Assembly: GCA_003215555.1 (NCBI GenBank)
Contig: QCKE01000004.1
Coordinates: 62,001-126,000 of the forward strand
Length of the DNA: 64,000 nt
From: Prochlorococcus sp. AG-409-K04
GTDB taxonomy: Bacteria > Cyanobacteriota > Cyanobacteriia > PCC-6307 > Cyanobiaceae
Direction: 5' to 3'
Below the pieces are notes generated by a model. The model was not told where the DNA came from and did no database searches. It was given only the letters and a program-made list of their open reading frames with translations. Positions 20,166-28,872 of the stretch are shown piece after piece. Both the position numbers and the translations under genes were made by a program. The stretch's first letter is position 1. Each line of letters begins with the position of its first letter.

Positions 20166-20774
20166 ATGAATCAAAAAAGGCAAAGTGAAGTTCATCGAGT
20201 CACAAAAGAAACTGATGTAACCATCAGGATAGGACTTGATGGTACCGGAAAAAGCAATATTTCCTCGGGCATACCTTTCTTGGATCATATGCTTCATCAA
20301 CTTGTAAGTCACTGCATATTAGATTTAGAAGTTGATGCACAAGGAGATACCCATATTGATGATCACCATACGAATGAAGATGTTGGCATTGCTCTTGGAC
20401 AAGCAATATCTCAAGCATTAGGAGATAGAAAAGGTATTTATCGCTTTGGTCACTTTGTGGCACCTTTAGATGAAGCCCTGATTGAAGTAGTTCTTGATTG
20501 TTCAGGAAGGCCGCATATCAATTATGAATTAAAGATACCTACTCAAAAAATTGGTACATACGATACAGAACTAGTCAAAGAATTCTTTGTAGCAGTTGCA
20601 AATAATTGTGGCTTAACACTTCACATCCGCCAATTAAATGGAACGAATTCTCATCATATTGTGGAAGCTTGCTTTAAAGCATTTGCCAAAGCATTAAGAA
20701 TGGCAATTGCATTTGATCCTAGAAGAAAAGACATTATCCCCAGCAGTAAAGGTGTTCTGGAGCAAGCGGGTTAA
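20166..20774 (+). CDS. hisB: Imidazoleglycerol-phosphate dehydratase
   Basis: HisB catalyses the sixth step of histidine synthesis, dehydrating imidazoleglycerol phosphate. The monofunctional type shows the Mn-binding His-rich motifs [30 protein letters not shown] and [18 protein letters not shown]. It has 202 residues, normal for the dehydratase alone, with no phosphatase domain. It lies downstream of fabI and upstream of a carotenoid oxygenase, so it is not in a his operon, as is usual in cyanobacteria. Confidence 0.96.
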   Translation: MNQKRQSEVHRVTKETDVTIRIGLDGTGKSNISSGIPFLDHMLHQLVSHCILDLEVDAQGDTHIDDHHTNEDVGIALGQAISQALGDRKGIYRFGHFVAPLDEALIEVVLDCSGRPHINYELKIPTQKIGTYDTELVKEFFVAVANNCGLTLHIRQLNGTNSHHIVEACFKAFAKALRMAIAFDPRRKDIIPSSKGVLEQAG

Positions 20775-20818
20775 GAACGCAAAACCAACTCACCACATAA
20801 TATCCACTCGCGTTTGAA

Positions 20819-20850
20819 GATCATTTACGCCAGGATGGCGGCAAATGATC
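20819..20850 (+). promoter_or_regulatory. Hairpin covering the start codon of the carotenoid oxygenase gene
   Basis: GATCATTT (20819-20826) pairs with AAATGATC (20843-20850), and GCC (20829-20831) pairs with GGC (20840-20842), with a two-base bulge. The ATG at 20845 lies inside the right arm and a possible ribosome site AGGA (20832-20835) is in the loop. Folded, the RNA would hide the start codon. No U-tract follows, so it is unlikely to be a terminator for hisB. The structure is seen in the sequence; any regulatory role is inferred. Confidence 0.45.
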
Positions 20851-22371
20851 TATTCATTGAAATTCGTGGATCAATTTTCAACAACTTCGCTAATTAACAA
20901 AAATAAGCCTGAAGGCTTTACTCAAGCAAATTGGTCTAGTGCTTATTGCAATGTCGAAGAAGAATGCAAAAACGTCAAATTAAAGCTTATTAAAGGCTCA
21001 ATTCCTCAAAATCTAAATGGTGTGTTATATAGAAATGGACCAGGAAGATTAGAGCGAAATGAGCATTGGGTCCATCATCCATTTGATGGAGATGGAATGA
21101 TTGTCTCTATAACATTCAACAATGGTGATGTTTCTCTATCTAATCGCTTTGTAAGAACCAAAGAATGGGAAGAAGAAGAAAAAGAAGGAAAATTTCTTTA
21201 CAGAGGGGTATTTGGTACTAAAAAAACAGGGTCAAAGCTATCTAATGCATTTGACATTCGGTTGAAAAACATTGCAAATACTAACGTTATAAAGCTTGGC
21301 GATGAGTTGTTAGCTTTATGGGAAGCTGCAGGACCGCATGCCCTTGATCCAATCACACTAGAGACAAAAGGCCTATCAAACCTCAATGGTGCACTTAAAG
21401 ACAAAGAAGCATTTAGCGCTCACCCTAGATTTGATCCAGGACATCATCAAGAATCTAGAATGGTCACTTTTAGCGTTTCAACAGGTCCCAAAAGTACAAT
21501 TCGATTAATGGAATTTGCTACTCAAGGAGCAAATGTCGGAGATCTACTTTGTGATAGAAAAGATAGCTTTAATGGTTTTGCTTTCCTTCATGACTTTGCT
21601 ATAACACCAAACTGGGCAATCTTTTTGCAAAATGCAATCGAGTTCAATCCGCTTCCTTTTTTACTAGGACAAAAAGGTGCTGCTCAATGCTTAAAATCCA
21701 AGCAAAATGGGCAAGCAAAATTTTGGCTAATTCCTAGAGATCCTGGAAGATTTTCAAAACAACCTTCAAAAATTTTTAATGCGCCAAATGGATTTGTATT
21801 CCATCATCTAAATGCCTTTGAAGCAGAAAATAAAGTTATTATTGAAAGCATCTTTTATCAAGATTTTCCTTCAATTGGGCCAGAGGAAGATTTTCGCAAA
21901 ATTGACTTTAATAAATTGCCTGAGGGTATTTTAAAAAGATGCACTATAGATCTATTAACTAATAAAATATCTGAGGAAGTATTAAGTAATCAATGTTGTG
22001 AATTTGCTATGGTAAATCCTAAATTACAAGGGAAAGATGCAAAATATAGCTGGATGGCAATAGCTGAAAAATTAACTGGAAATGGCCCTTTACAAGCAAT
22101 CAAAAAAATAAATCTTTTAAACAAAGATTCATGTAGATGGAGTGCAGCTCCCCGAGGATTTGTGGGTGAGCCAATTATGATTCCAATAAAAAATTCAAAC
22201 ATTGAAGACGATGGATGGGTATTAACTTTGATCTGGAATAGCGAAACTAAAAAAACTGAATTAGTTATTTTAAAAGCCAATGATCTTAGTCATCAGGCAA
22301 CTTTAGAGATACCAATTATAATCCCTTATGGATTACATGGAAGTTGGGTAAATTCAGACAGTAGATACTAA
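20845..22371 (+). CDS. Carotenoid oxygenase (RPE65/ACO family)
   Basis: This non-haem iron dioxygenase cleaves carotenoids or apocarotenoids at a double bond, as in apocarotenal oxygenase giving retinal. All four iron-ligand histidines are present in context: SAHPRFDPGH, FLHDFAITPNW, FHHLNAFEAE and YGLHGSW at the C-terminus. LNGVLYRNGPGRLER and HPFDGDGMIVSI are family signatures. It has 508 residues. The ATG at 20845 lies in a hairpin arm; a second ATG at 20835 in another frame could translate 20 codons over the same start. The exact substrate is unknown. Confidence 0.92.
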   Translation: MIYSLKFVDQFSTTSLINKNKPEGFTQANWSSAYCNVEEECKNVKLKLIKGSIPQNLNGVLYRNGPGRLERNEHWVHHPFDGDGMIVSITFNNGDVSLSNRFVRTKEWEEEEKEGKFLYRGVFGTKKTGSKLSNAFDIRLKNIANTNVIKLGDELLALWEAAGPHALDPITLETKGLSNLNGALKDKEAFSAHPRFDPGHHQESRMVTFSVSTGPKSTIRLMEFATQGANVGDLLCDRKDSFNGFAFLHDFAITPNWAIFLQNAIEFNPLPFLLGQKGAAQCLKSKQNGQAKFWLIPRDPGRFSKQPSKIFNAPNGFVFHHLNAFEAENKVIIESIFYQDFPSIGPEEDFRKIDFNKLPEGILKRCTIDLLTNKISEEVLSNQCCEFAMVNPKLQGKDAKYSWMAIAEKLTGNGPLQAIKKINLLNKDSCRWSAAPRGFVGEPIMIPIKNSNIEDDGWVLTLIWNSETKKTELVILKANDLSHQATLEIPIIIPYGLHGSWVNSDSRY

Positions 22372-22943
22372 TCTAAGAGTGTCTTTAACTTTGGAAGCAA
22401 TAATTTAAAAGCATTACTTCTATGACTTAAAGAACTTTTTTGTTGAGAATCCATTTCTGCAAATGTCAAACCAGTTCCATTGACTTCAAAAACTGGATCA
22501 TATCCAAATCCATTCTTCCCTCGTGGCTCAGTTACAATAACTCCATGACAACGACCTTCTACTTCAAACAAAATTTGACCTGAAGGTGATGAAAGACATA
22601 ATGAGGCTGCAAAGTACGCATTTCTATTAGCAATATTTTCTAATTCTTTCAATAATTTGCAAATACGTTCCGAATCATTATTTGCATACCTAGAGGAAAA
22701 AACCCCTGGTGCCCCACCTAGAGACTCTACACACAATCCAGAATCATCTGCAAGAGCAATTTGCGAAGTATACTTAGCAGCAGCAATAGCTTTTAATCTT
22801 GCATTATCCATGAAACTTTTACCAGTTTCATCAACTTCTAATTCATTTGGTTGAGCAAATATAGATAATTGAAAGCTATGCAAAAAGTTTTTAAACTCTT
22901 TCAACTTACCCTGATTTTTAGTAGCAATAATGAGATTTTTCAT
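22368..22943 (-). CDS. rdgB: Non-canonical purine NTP pyrophosphatase (RdgB/HAM1)
   Basis: RdgB removes ITP, dITP and XTP from the nucleotide pool, so that deaminated purines are not built into nucleic acids. Motifs in order are IIATKNQGKLKEFKNFL (substrate site), ALADDSGLCVESLGGAPGVF, GRCHGVIVTEPRGKNGFGYD with PVF after it, and SSLSHRSNAFKLLL. The length of 191 residues is typical. Its stop overlaps the stop of the convergent carotenoid oxygenase gene by 4 bases (22368-22371). Confidence 0.95.
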   Translation of the reverse strand: MKNLIIATKNQGKLKEFKNFLHSFQLSIFAQPNELEVDETGKSFMDNARLKAIAAAKYTSQIALADDSGLCVESLGGAPGVFSSRYANNDSERICKLLKELENIANRNAYFAASLCLSSPSGQILFEVEGRCHGVIVTEPRGKNGFGYDPVFEVNGTGLTFAEMDSQQKSSLSHRSNAFKLLLPKLKTLLD

Positions 22944-23013
22944 ACGTTCTTAACGAAAGAGTAAATCATTTTTATTTGTCAAAATATAGACAAAATTACA
23001 ATATTGATAGACT

Positions 23014-23157
23014 ATGGAAAGAGAAAACATTCTCCAAATTGAACTTTATGAATCATCTTATGCTAATAAATTCAATAGTTTCTTGCAACAAAAGAATGAT
23101 TCTTATATAAAAGATAGAAAGCAAATGCAAAGCATTATTTCTCAAATGTTAAAATGA
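23014..23157 (+). CDS. Possible small protein, 47 residues, unknown
   Basis: This short frame begins ATG at 23014 (MERENILQIELYESSYANKF) and ends TGA at 23157, with Lys/Gln-rich helical-looking sequence and no membrane helix. It occupies most of the 229-base spacer between the rdgB start and the RecB-like nuclease gene, 15 bases before the latter. I do not recognise it. In A+T-rich DNA a 47-codon frame is not very likely by chance but is far from proof. Confidence 0.4.
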   Translation: MERENILQIELYESSYANKFNSFLQQKNDSYIKDRKQMQSIISQMLK

Positions 23158-23172
23158 TTAAGATAAAAAAAT

Positions 23173-24633
23173 ATGAAGTATCAAATTTTAAAAAACAAAG
23201 TAATTACAGATAAAATTTTATGCAACTGGATTCGTTGTAGAAAAAAAGCTTGGTTAGATCTAAACGAAGAAAACAGCTTCAAATGTTGGACTGCACATAG
23301 ATCCCTTCAGCTAGATCATCAATATAAAAGCTTGTATGCATTTAATCCTCACAAGCCGGTTAGAGGAATTAAAGCATTAAAGGCAGGGGCTAATGGAGTC
23401 ATTGGATTCCGCTTAAAAGGAATTTCACCCTCAGGCATAAAACTTGAAGCCCATCCACCATTGCTTCATAAAATCAATGGTATAAGTAAATTGGGAAAAT
23501 TCTTATACATACCTGTAGTTACCAAGCAAGGAAAAAGATTAACTAGAGAGCATAAATTATCACTAGCACTTTATGCATTTTTATTAGATCAATTTCAAAA
23601 CACAAAACTAGAGTATGGGCTCATTATTTCTTTGGTCAGTAATAAAATCGAAGTCAAAAAAATGACACTAACAAATCAAATTAAAAGTGAATTATTCCAA
23701 ACATTAAAAAAAATAAATAAGCAATTATATTCTAAAAACTCGCCATCTCTAGCAACTGATAGAAAAAAGTGTACAATTTGTTCATGGAAAAACTTCTGCG
23801 ACAAAATTGCGTATGAAGCAGAGGACTTAACAGAAATAAGTGGAATTGGAGGAAAAAGAAAAAAAATACTTCAAGAAATAGGAATTTATAATTTAAGTGA
23901 ACTTTCTTTAAGTAATGAGGATAATCTTATTAATAAATTAAATAGTCATGGTGACAATCAAATAAAAATCATAGGTCAACTCATTAAACAAGCAAAGGTG
24001 CAAAAAAAATTATTACCAGAAAAAGTAAATCAAAACATTATTTTGCCTGAACTTAATCTAGCCAAGGGTATTTTGATTTATGATATTGAATCTGATCCAG
24101 ATGTAAGACATGATTATTTACATGGATTTGTTACTATAAATAGGAAAGCAGATGGCTCTTGGGCAATCGAAGATGCTACATATGATCCAATACTAAATTT
24201 AAACAATAATAGTGAGGAATTAATCTGGAAAAAACTAAAAGAAAAATTCATTTCTTTACCAAATTTTCCAATACTTCACTATGGAGAAACTGAGGTTTTA
24301 TCAATTTTACGACTGGCCAGGAAATTTAAAGAAAGTGACAAAGAAATCCAAAAACTTAAAAAAAAATTCATAGATATTCATGCAAGACTTAGAAAAAGCT
24401 GGGTTCTTCCAGTAAAAAGCTACAGTTTGAAAGAAGTTTCAAAATGGCTGAATTTTCAATGGAGTCAAAAAAATGCAAGTGGAGCTCATGCATTGCTTAA
24501 TTGGAGACAGTATCTAGAAGCTGAAAACAACAACGCTAGAAAAGAAAGCAAAATTAAATGGATTTTAAAATATAATCAAGATGATTGTTTTGCCACATGG
24601 GAAATAGCAAAGTGGATTTTAAGTAAGGATTAA
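23173..24633 (+). CDS. TM0106-family RecB-like nuclease with C-terminal RNase H-like domain
   Basis: The N-terminal half resembles the RecB/Cas4-like PD-(D/E)xK nuclease fold of the TM0106 family, ending in a Cys cluster KKCTICSWKNFCDKIA like the Fe-S cluster edges of these nucleases. A helix-hairpin-like stretch follows (DLTEISGIGGKRKKILQEIG, about 218-237). The C-terminal half has ILIYDIESDPDVRHDYLHGF and a late KYNQDDCFATWEIAKWIL, the DEDD-type RNase H/exonuclease pattern. The protein is basic and intracellular. Its cellular role is not established, so I leave the gene unnamed. Confidence 0.75.
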   Translation: MKYQILKNKVITDKILCNWIRCRKKAWLDLNEENSFKCWTAHRSLQLDHQYKSLYAFNPHKPVRGIKALKAGANGVIGFRLKGISPSGIKLEAHPPLLHKINGISKLGKFLYIPVVTKQGKRLTREHKLSLALYAFLLDQFQNTKLEYGLIISLVSNKIEVKKMTLTNQIKSELFQTLKKINKQLYSKNSPSLATDRKKCTICSWKNFCDKIAYEAEDLTEISGIGGKRKKILQEIGIYNLSELSLSNEDNLINKLNSHGDNQIKIIGQLIKQAKVQKKLLPEKVNQNIILPELNLAKGILIYDIESDPDVRHDYLHGFVTINRKADGSWAIEDATYDPILNLNNNSEELIWKKLKEKFISLPNFPILHYGETEVLSILRLARKFKESDKEIQKLKKKFIDIHARLRKSWVLPVKSYSLKEVSKWLNFQWSQKNASGAHALLNWRQYLEAENNNARKESKIKWILKYNQDDCFATWEIAKWILSKD

Positions 24634-24634
24634 A

Positions 24635-25477
24635 TCAAACTTCCAAGAAATCATTAAATCCTATAGGGTTAGAAAGTTGAGTAATTCCTATGTGATCTAA
24701 ATAAGTTAAATCATTTAAAATAAGATATTTCCTTCTAATCAAAGCAAGTCCTATTGAAGTTTCATCATTTATCTTAATGGAATAAATTACATCGCCTATA
24801 TTTAAAATACCTTGAGAATTAATATTTCTTATATTTAATGATTCACCATTAGCAAAAAAACGATTAGCCACAAAAAACTTTATTTGACATTTTAGTTTAC
24901 CAAGATTTTTTACCTTGGATAATGTTTCTTGTCCCAAATAACAACCTTTATCAAGATCAACAAAATCTGAAAAACCTAATTCAAAAGGATTGTAATCACT
25001 TAATTGAGAAATATTTTCCGGTATTCCTTGTCTCACCATCCATTCAGAAACCATTGTTGAATTAGCAATATTACTAGGGTCAAACTCTAATGGTAATTCT
25101 TGACCAGGTAATATCCATTCAGAAAAAGTAATTTTCCATGATTGCTTCATACTAATAACCTGTAATCTTCGAATTTTATCTACAATTTTAATTTGAACTT
25201 TGTCGGTAGGGAATATCACCTTTTGGAGCCCATCAAACACTTCATTAGGATCCCCTAAAAGCACAATAAAATATAAACTATTACTAATAAGTCTAATCTC
25301 TAACAGAGCCTTGAATCTCCCCACGGGAGAAAGCCAACAACTTCTCCTAATCTCATTTTCTTTTATAGCTAAAATATCTGCACTTGTTTGACCATGCAAA
25401 AACTGTTTACTTCCTGCACCTTCAAGAACAAAAGAAGGTACTTCCATATCCCAAATTTTGTTTTGTAAAGAATTCAC
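24635..25477 (-). CDS. ygfZ: YgfZ/GcvT-like folate-binding protein
   Basis: YgfZ proteins bind folate and help to maintain or repair certain Fe-S enzymes. The diagnostic motif is DLDKGCYLGQETLSKVKNLG (the KGCYxGQE signature with its conserved Cys). FLHGQTSADILAIKENE near the N-terminus is also standard. The rest is diverged, as is usual outside the signature. The start is probably GTG at 25477, overlapping the pyrE stop by 4 bases (translational coupling likely); the ATG at 25447 is an alternative. It ends next to the convergent RecB-like gene. Confidence 0.85.
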   Translation of the reverse strand: MNSLQNKIWDMEVPSFVLEGAGSKQFLHGQTSADILAIKENEIRRSCWLSPVGRFKALLEIRLISNSLYFIVLLGDPNEVFDGLQKVIFPTDKVQIKIVDKIRRLQVISMKQSWKITFSEWILPGQELPLEFDPSNIANSTMVSEWMVRQGIPENISQLSDYNPFELGFSDFVDLDKGCYLGQETLSKVKNLGKLKCQIKFFVANRFFANGESLNIRNINSQGILNIGDVIYSIKINDETSIGLALIRRKYLILNDLTYLDHIGITQLSNPIGFNDFLEV

Positions 25478-26058
25478 TTGTTAATTTGACTAAATTTTTC
25501 AGAAATTTCATCCAGCAAAAATAAACTTTTTAGATTTAACCCTGCTTTCTGAATTTCAACTGCACCTCCTTCTTGTCTATCAACAATAGCAATGATTTCT
25601 TTAACCCTATAACCAGCTGCGCGCAATTGTTTTACAGCCTTAAGAGCCGATCCACCTGTAGTTACTACATCTTCCAAAACAGTAATCAAAGAGTCTTGCG
25701 GAGGGAGAGGGCCTTCAAGCCATGAAGCGGTCCCGTGGCCTTTTGGTTTTTTTCTTACAATCAAAGCATCTAAAGACCTGCCTGACTGAGCAGCAACCAT
25801 AGAAACTGCGCTAACCAAAGGATCGCCCCCCAACGTAATCCCAGCAACTGAGGAAGATTCAGAGTCAACCTCCTCTAGAAACATTTTGGCAATCAAAACC
25901 AACCCAATACCACTTAGAGTAACTGGCTTGCAATTAACATAATGATGACTTTTTTGACCAGAAGACAAAAGAAAACTTCCATACTGATATGCATGAATCG
26001 CAAGCAGTGATAAAAGCTTTTCTCGAGAACCAGTATTTAATTCCAAAGGTAAATTCAT
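25474..26058 (-). CDS. pyrE: Orotate phosphoribosyltransferase
   Basis: PyrE joins orotate and PRPP to make OMP, the fifth step of pyrimidine synthesis. The PRPP-binding motif is TVLEDVVTTGGSALKAVKQL. QYGSFLLSSGQKSHHYVNCK and AGITLGGDPLVSAVSMVAA match the family. The open frame reaches 26121, but the ATG at 26058 (MNLPLELN...) gives a normal-length enzyme, so I prefer it. It forms a two-gene operon with ygfZ through a 4-base overlap. Confidence 0.93.
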   Translation of the reverse strand: MNLPLELNTGSREKLLSLLAIHAYQYGSFLLSSGQKSHHYVNCKPVTLSGIGLVLIAKMFLEEVDSESSSVAGITLGGDPLVSAVSMVAAQSGRSLDALIVRKKPKGHGTASWLEGPLPPQDSLITVLEDVVTTGGSALKAVKQLRAAGYRVKEIIAIVDRQEGGAVEIQKAGLNLKSLFLLDEISEKFSQINK

Positions 26059-26176
26059 TAGGAAAGTGACATCTTTATAGGGTTGAACATGATCATCGGC
26101 ACGTCTTTTAACTATTATCAATTAAAGGGTCTTGAAATTCACCAAAGACCATTCTAACTAAGCTCTAATCAGAAGG

Positions 26177-26249
26177 GGGGGTGTAGCAATCTGGTGAATG
26201 CAGCGAACTCATAATTCGCCTTAGGCGAGTTCGATCCTCGCCACCCCCA
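26177..26249 (+). tRNA. tRNA with CAU anticodon, probably elongator tRNA-Met
   Basis: A cloverleaf folds over these 73 bases: acceptor GGGGGTG with CACCCCC, D-stem GCA/TGC, anticodon stem GCGAA/TTCGC with loop CTCATAA, and T-stem GCGAG/CTCGC with loop TTCGATC. The discriminator is A and no CCA is encoded. G1-C72 pairing and the lack of three G-C pairs at the base of the anticodon stem argue against the initiator. tRNA-Ile with lysidine-modified CAU is the other option and cannot be excluded by eye. Confidence 0.93.
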
Positions 26250-26263
26250 TATTAAATTCATTG

Positions 26264-27547
26264 ATGAAGTTTCTTCTACTAGGCATTTTGATTGCCTTAC
26301 CAGCTTTTTTTGCTGCTGGAGAGCTTGCTGTTCTTAGGATCCGGCCCAGTAGAGTAGAAACTCTTCTGGAAGAGAAGAAACTTGGAGCGACCTCGCTTCA
26401 TCGACTTCAACGAACCCTCAAAAGAGCCTTAATGGTTACTCAACTAGGAGTAACTCTTTCGTTTGTTTCTCTTGGGTGGTTAATAAATGATATTGCTCAA
26501 AATTGGAGCAAATATCAAGGGCAGGAAAAATCTATTGTTAATTTAAGTCTTTTTATTTTCTTTACCATATTAGTAACACTTTTCAGTGGCTTACTACCCA
26601 AAGCGATAGTTCTTAGTAAAACCGAAACAGCTGCTCTTAAACTTGCACCAGTAATTGAATATGTAATAAAAATAATTTCACCAATTCTATTTTTATTGGA
26701 AAAAATTTCAAGTTATCTTCTTAAATTAGCTGGATTAAGTAATAGATGGGATTCCTTAACATCAGCATTATCAGCAGGTGAATTAGAAACTATTATTGAA
26801 AAAGGAGGAGTGACAGGGTTAAGACCAGATGAACAAAATATTCTAGAAGGTGTTTTTGCACTCCGTGATACACAAGTAAGAGAAATTATGGTCCCAAGAT
26901 CAGGCATGGTAACCCTTCCTATTGATGTTGAATTTAGTGAACTAATGCAAAAAGTTCATCATAGTCAGCATGCCAGATTTTTAGTAATTAATAATTCTTT
27001 AGATGAAGTCTTAGGGGTTTTAGATTTGCGTCAATTAGCAGATCCAATATCAAAAGGAACAATGCAATTAGATACTCCATTGAGAAAATATATTAAACCG
27101 GTCCCAAAGGTTCTAGAAACATGCACTTTAGAAAAAATTCTTCCTTTAATTAAAAGTGGCAATCCATTTCTATTAGTTGTTGATGAGCATGGAGGTACAG
27201 AAGGATTAATAACGTCTGCAGATCTAATTGGTGAGATTGTGGGTGATGAAATTGATTCTAAAAAAGACCCTTTTCTTAAGCAAAGTGAAGTTAAACCAGA
27301 AACTTGGTATGCAGCAGGAGCTTTGGAAATTATAGAAATTAATAGACAATTAGGGTTAGATTTACCAGAAGCTACGACTTACCACACTTTGGCCGGTTTC
27401 CTTTTAGAACAATTTCAACAAATGCCATCAAAAGGTGATTCTCTTTTAGATAATGGAATTAGTTTTGAGGTGACTTCAATGAAAGGACCAAGAATTGAAA
27501 CAGTAAAAATAATCTTGTCTAAAAATTCAGCAAAAAAAGGAAACTAA
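26264..27547 (+). CDS. CNNM/HlyC-CorC family membrane protein with CBS domains
   Basis: This integral membrane protein belongs to the family of CorB/CorC and CNNM, linked to magnesium or cobalt efflux. A DUF21/CNNM membrane domain (about residues 1-150, several hydrophobic helices, with PAFFAAGELAVLRIRPSRVE) is followed by a CBS pair (IMVPRSGMVTLPIDVEF and LLVVDEHGGTEGLITSADLI) and the C-terminal CorC/HlyC domain. The frame opens at TTG 26261, but ATG 26264 is the natural start. It begins only 14 bases after the tRNA gene. The ion specificity is not known. Confidence 0.88.
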   Translation: MKFLLLGILIALPAFFAAGELAVLRIRPSRVETLLEEKKLGATSLHRLQRTLKRALMVTQLGVTLSFVSLGWLINDIAQNWSKYQGQEKSIVNLSLFIFFTILVTLFSGLLPKAIVLSKTETAALKLAPVIEYVIKIISPILFLLEKISSYLLKLAGLSNRWDSLTSALSAGELETIIEKGGVTGLRPDEQNILEGVFALRDTQVREIMVPRSGMVTLPIDVEFSELMQKVHHSQHARFLVINNSLDEVLGVLDLRQLADPISKGTMQLDTPLRKYIKPVPKVLETCTLEKILPLIKSGNPFLLVVDEHGGTEGLITSADLIGEIVGDEIDSKKDPFLKQSEVKPETWYAAGALEIIEINRQLGLDLPEATTYHTLAGFLLEQFQQMPSKGDSLLDNGISFEVTSMKGPRIETVKIILSKNSAKKGN

Positions 27548-27581
27548 ACGATATTCTCATAGAACACATGATGATTTCAAA

Positions 27582-28586
27582 ATGAACCCCGCCATAATCC
27601 CTGTGAAGGTTGGGGTAATAGGAATAGGAAATATGGGCTGGCACCATGCAAGAGTGTTGAGCCTTCTTAAAGATGCTGAATTAGTTGGGGTAGCTGATTT
27701 AGATGAAGATCGTGGGCATTTAGCCGAAGAACAATTCAACTGCTCATGGTTCACAAATTACGAAGATCTTCTTCAAGAAGTGGAGGCAGTGTGTATTGCC
27801 GTTCCAACTCTTCTCCATCACAGAGTTGGAATTCATTGCTTAAACGCGGGAAAACATGTGTTAATTGAAAAGCCTATCGCAGCAAGCAAACAAGAAGCAG
27901 CAGAACTTATCGAAGCATCAAACAAAGCCAAAAGGCTTTTACAAGTAGGCCATATAGAAAGATTTAATCCTGCATTCAGAGAACTGACAAAAGTTGTTAC
28001 ACAAGAGGAAATAGTGGTTCTAGAAGCAAGGCGCCATAGCCCTCATCCCGATAGAGCAAATGATGTATCTGTAGTCTTAGATCTAATGATCCATGATCTA
28101 GACCTAGTTCTTGAACTCGCAAATTCTCCTGTAATTCAATTGGCTGCCGTTGGAGGGGCTAGCGTTAACGGACCAATGGACTACGTGAATGCAACTCTTG
28201 GATTTGAAAACGGAATTGTTGCAAGCCTCACTGCAAGCAAAATGAGTCATAGGAAAATTCGCAATCTAAGTGCACATTGCAAGAACAGTCTTGTTGAAAC
28301 AGATTTTCTAAATCACACACTGCATATACATCGAAAAGCACATGAATGGTATTCAGCAGACCATGGAGAATTGCTTTATAGAAATGATGGTTTTGTCGAG
28401 GAAGTAAATACAACATCCATAGAACCTTTATATGCAGAGCTAGAACATTTTCTTCAATGTGTGAGAGGGAAAGAAACCCCTGCTGTAGGTGGTCCACAGG
28501 CTTCAAGGGCATTAATTCTTGCTGATCTAATCGAAAGGGCCGTACAAACTCCTAGCAATAGAAACGCTGTTAAAAAGCCAATATGA
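27582..28586 (+). CDS. Gfo/Idh/MocA-family NAD(P)-dependent oxidoreductase
   Basis: This is a two-domain oxidoreductase of sugars or related polyols. The Rossmann motif is GVIGIGNMGWHHARVLSLL, and the EKP motif (VLIEKPIAASKQEAAELI) provides the catalytic Lys. The C-terminal domain shows HDLDLVLEL and VEEVNTTSIEPLYAELEHFL. It has 334 residues. A common annotation in cyanobacteria is UDP-N-acetylglucosamine 3-dehydrogenase-like, but the substrate cannot be read from the sequence. The convergent neighbour is psbK. Confidence 0.85.
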   Translation: MNPAIIPVKVGVIGIGNMGWHHARVLSLLKDAELVGVADLDEDRGHLAEEQFNCSWFTNYEDLLQEVEAVCIAVPTLLHHRVGIHCLNAGKHVLIEKPIAASKQEAAELIEASNKAKRLLQVGHIERFNPAFRELTKVVTQEEIVVLEARRHSPHPDRANDVSVVLDLMIHDLDLVLELANSPVIQLAAVGGASVNGPMDYVNATLGFENGIVASLTASKMSHRKIRNLSAHCKNSLVETDFLNHTLHIHRKAHEWYSADHGELLYRNDGFVEEVNTTSIEPLYAELEHFLQCVRGKETPAVGGPQASRALILADLIERAVQTPSNRNAVKKPI

Positions 28587-28588
28587 AA

Positions 28589-28615
28589 CCTGACCCTTAA
28601 GCATTAAGGGCCAGG
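28589..28615. terminator. Hairpin between convergent oxidoreductase and psbK genes
   Basis: CCTG-A-CCCTTAA pairs with TTAAGGG-C-CAGG around a GCA loop, an 11-bp stem with one mismatch. It begins 2 bases past the oxidoreductase stop. Neither side carries a long U-tract (minus side TTT only), so termination is plausible but not certain. A second small hairpin (GTTGTTT / AAACAAC, 28670-28687) lies just past the psbK stop. Confidence 0.5.
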
Positions 28616-28695
28616 AAGCACAATCTTCACTAAACCGGAATTACCAATCTAGACAAAGAACTATATAGAGTTGTTTGTTAAAACAACAAATTTTA

Positions 28696-28854
28696 TCAAC
28701 GGAAGCCGACCGCTGCTTGCCATACAAACACAAGTAAGAAGAAAAGAAGCGGAATCAACGGAAGAACATCAACCGTTGGAGCATAAATTTGATAAGCCTC
28801 AGGCAACTGAGCAAGCAAATTGAGGGTAAGCGGTACCATCCCTAAATAATTCAT
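28696..28854 (-). CDS. psbK: Photosystem II reaction centre protein K
   Basis: This is a 52-residue frame that length filters miss. It reads [20 protein letters not shown] then [32 protein letters not shown]. The second half is the conserved mature PsbK (AY.IY.P.VDVLP.IP...F.L.F.WQA.VGFR), a single-helix PSII subunit near CP43. The first 15 residues or so would be removed as a leader. It ends upstream of the oxidoreductase and starts 18 bases after the tgt stop, both on the minus strand, so it may be co-transcribed with tgt. Confidence 0.96.
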   Translation of the reverse strand: MNYLGMVPLTLNLLAQLPEAYQIYAPTVDVLPLIPLLFFLLVFVWQAAVGFR

Positions 28855-28872
28855 GGACGTTTGCAAGAGACG

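Noticed and set aside
26177-26249. Calling the CAU tRNA an initiator
   Set aside because: It has a paired G1-C72 and no run of three G-C pairs at the base of the anticodon stem, both unlike bacterial initiators.
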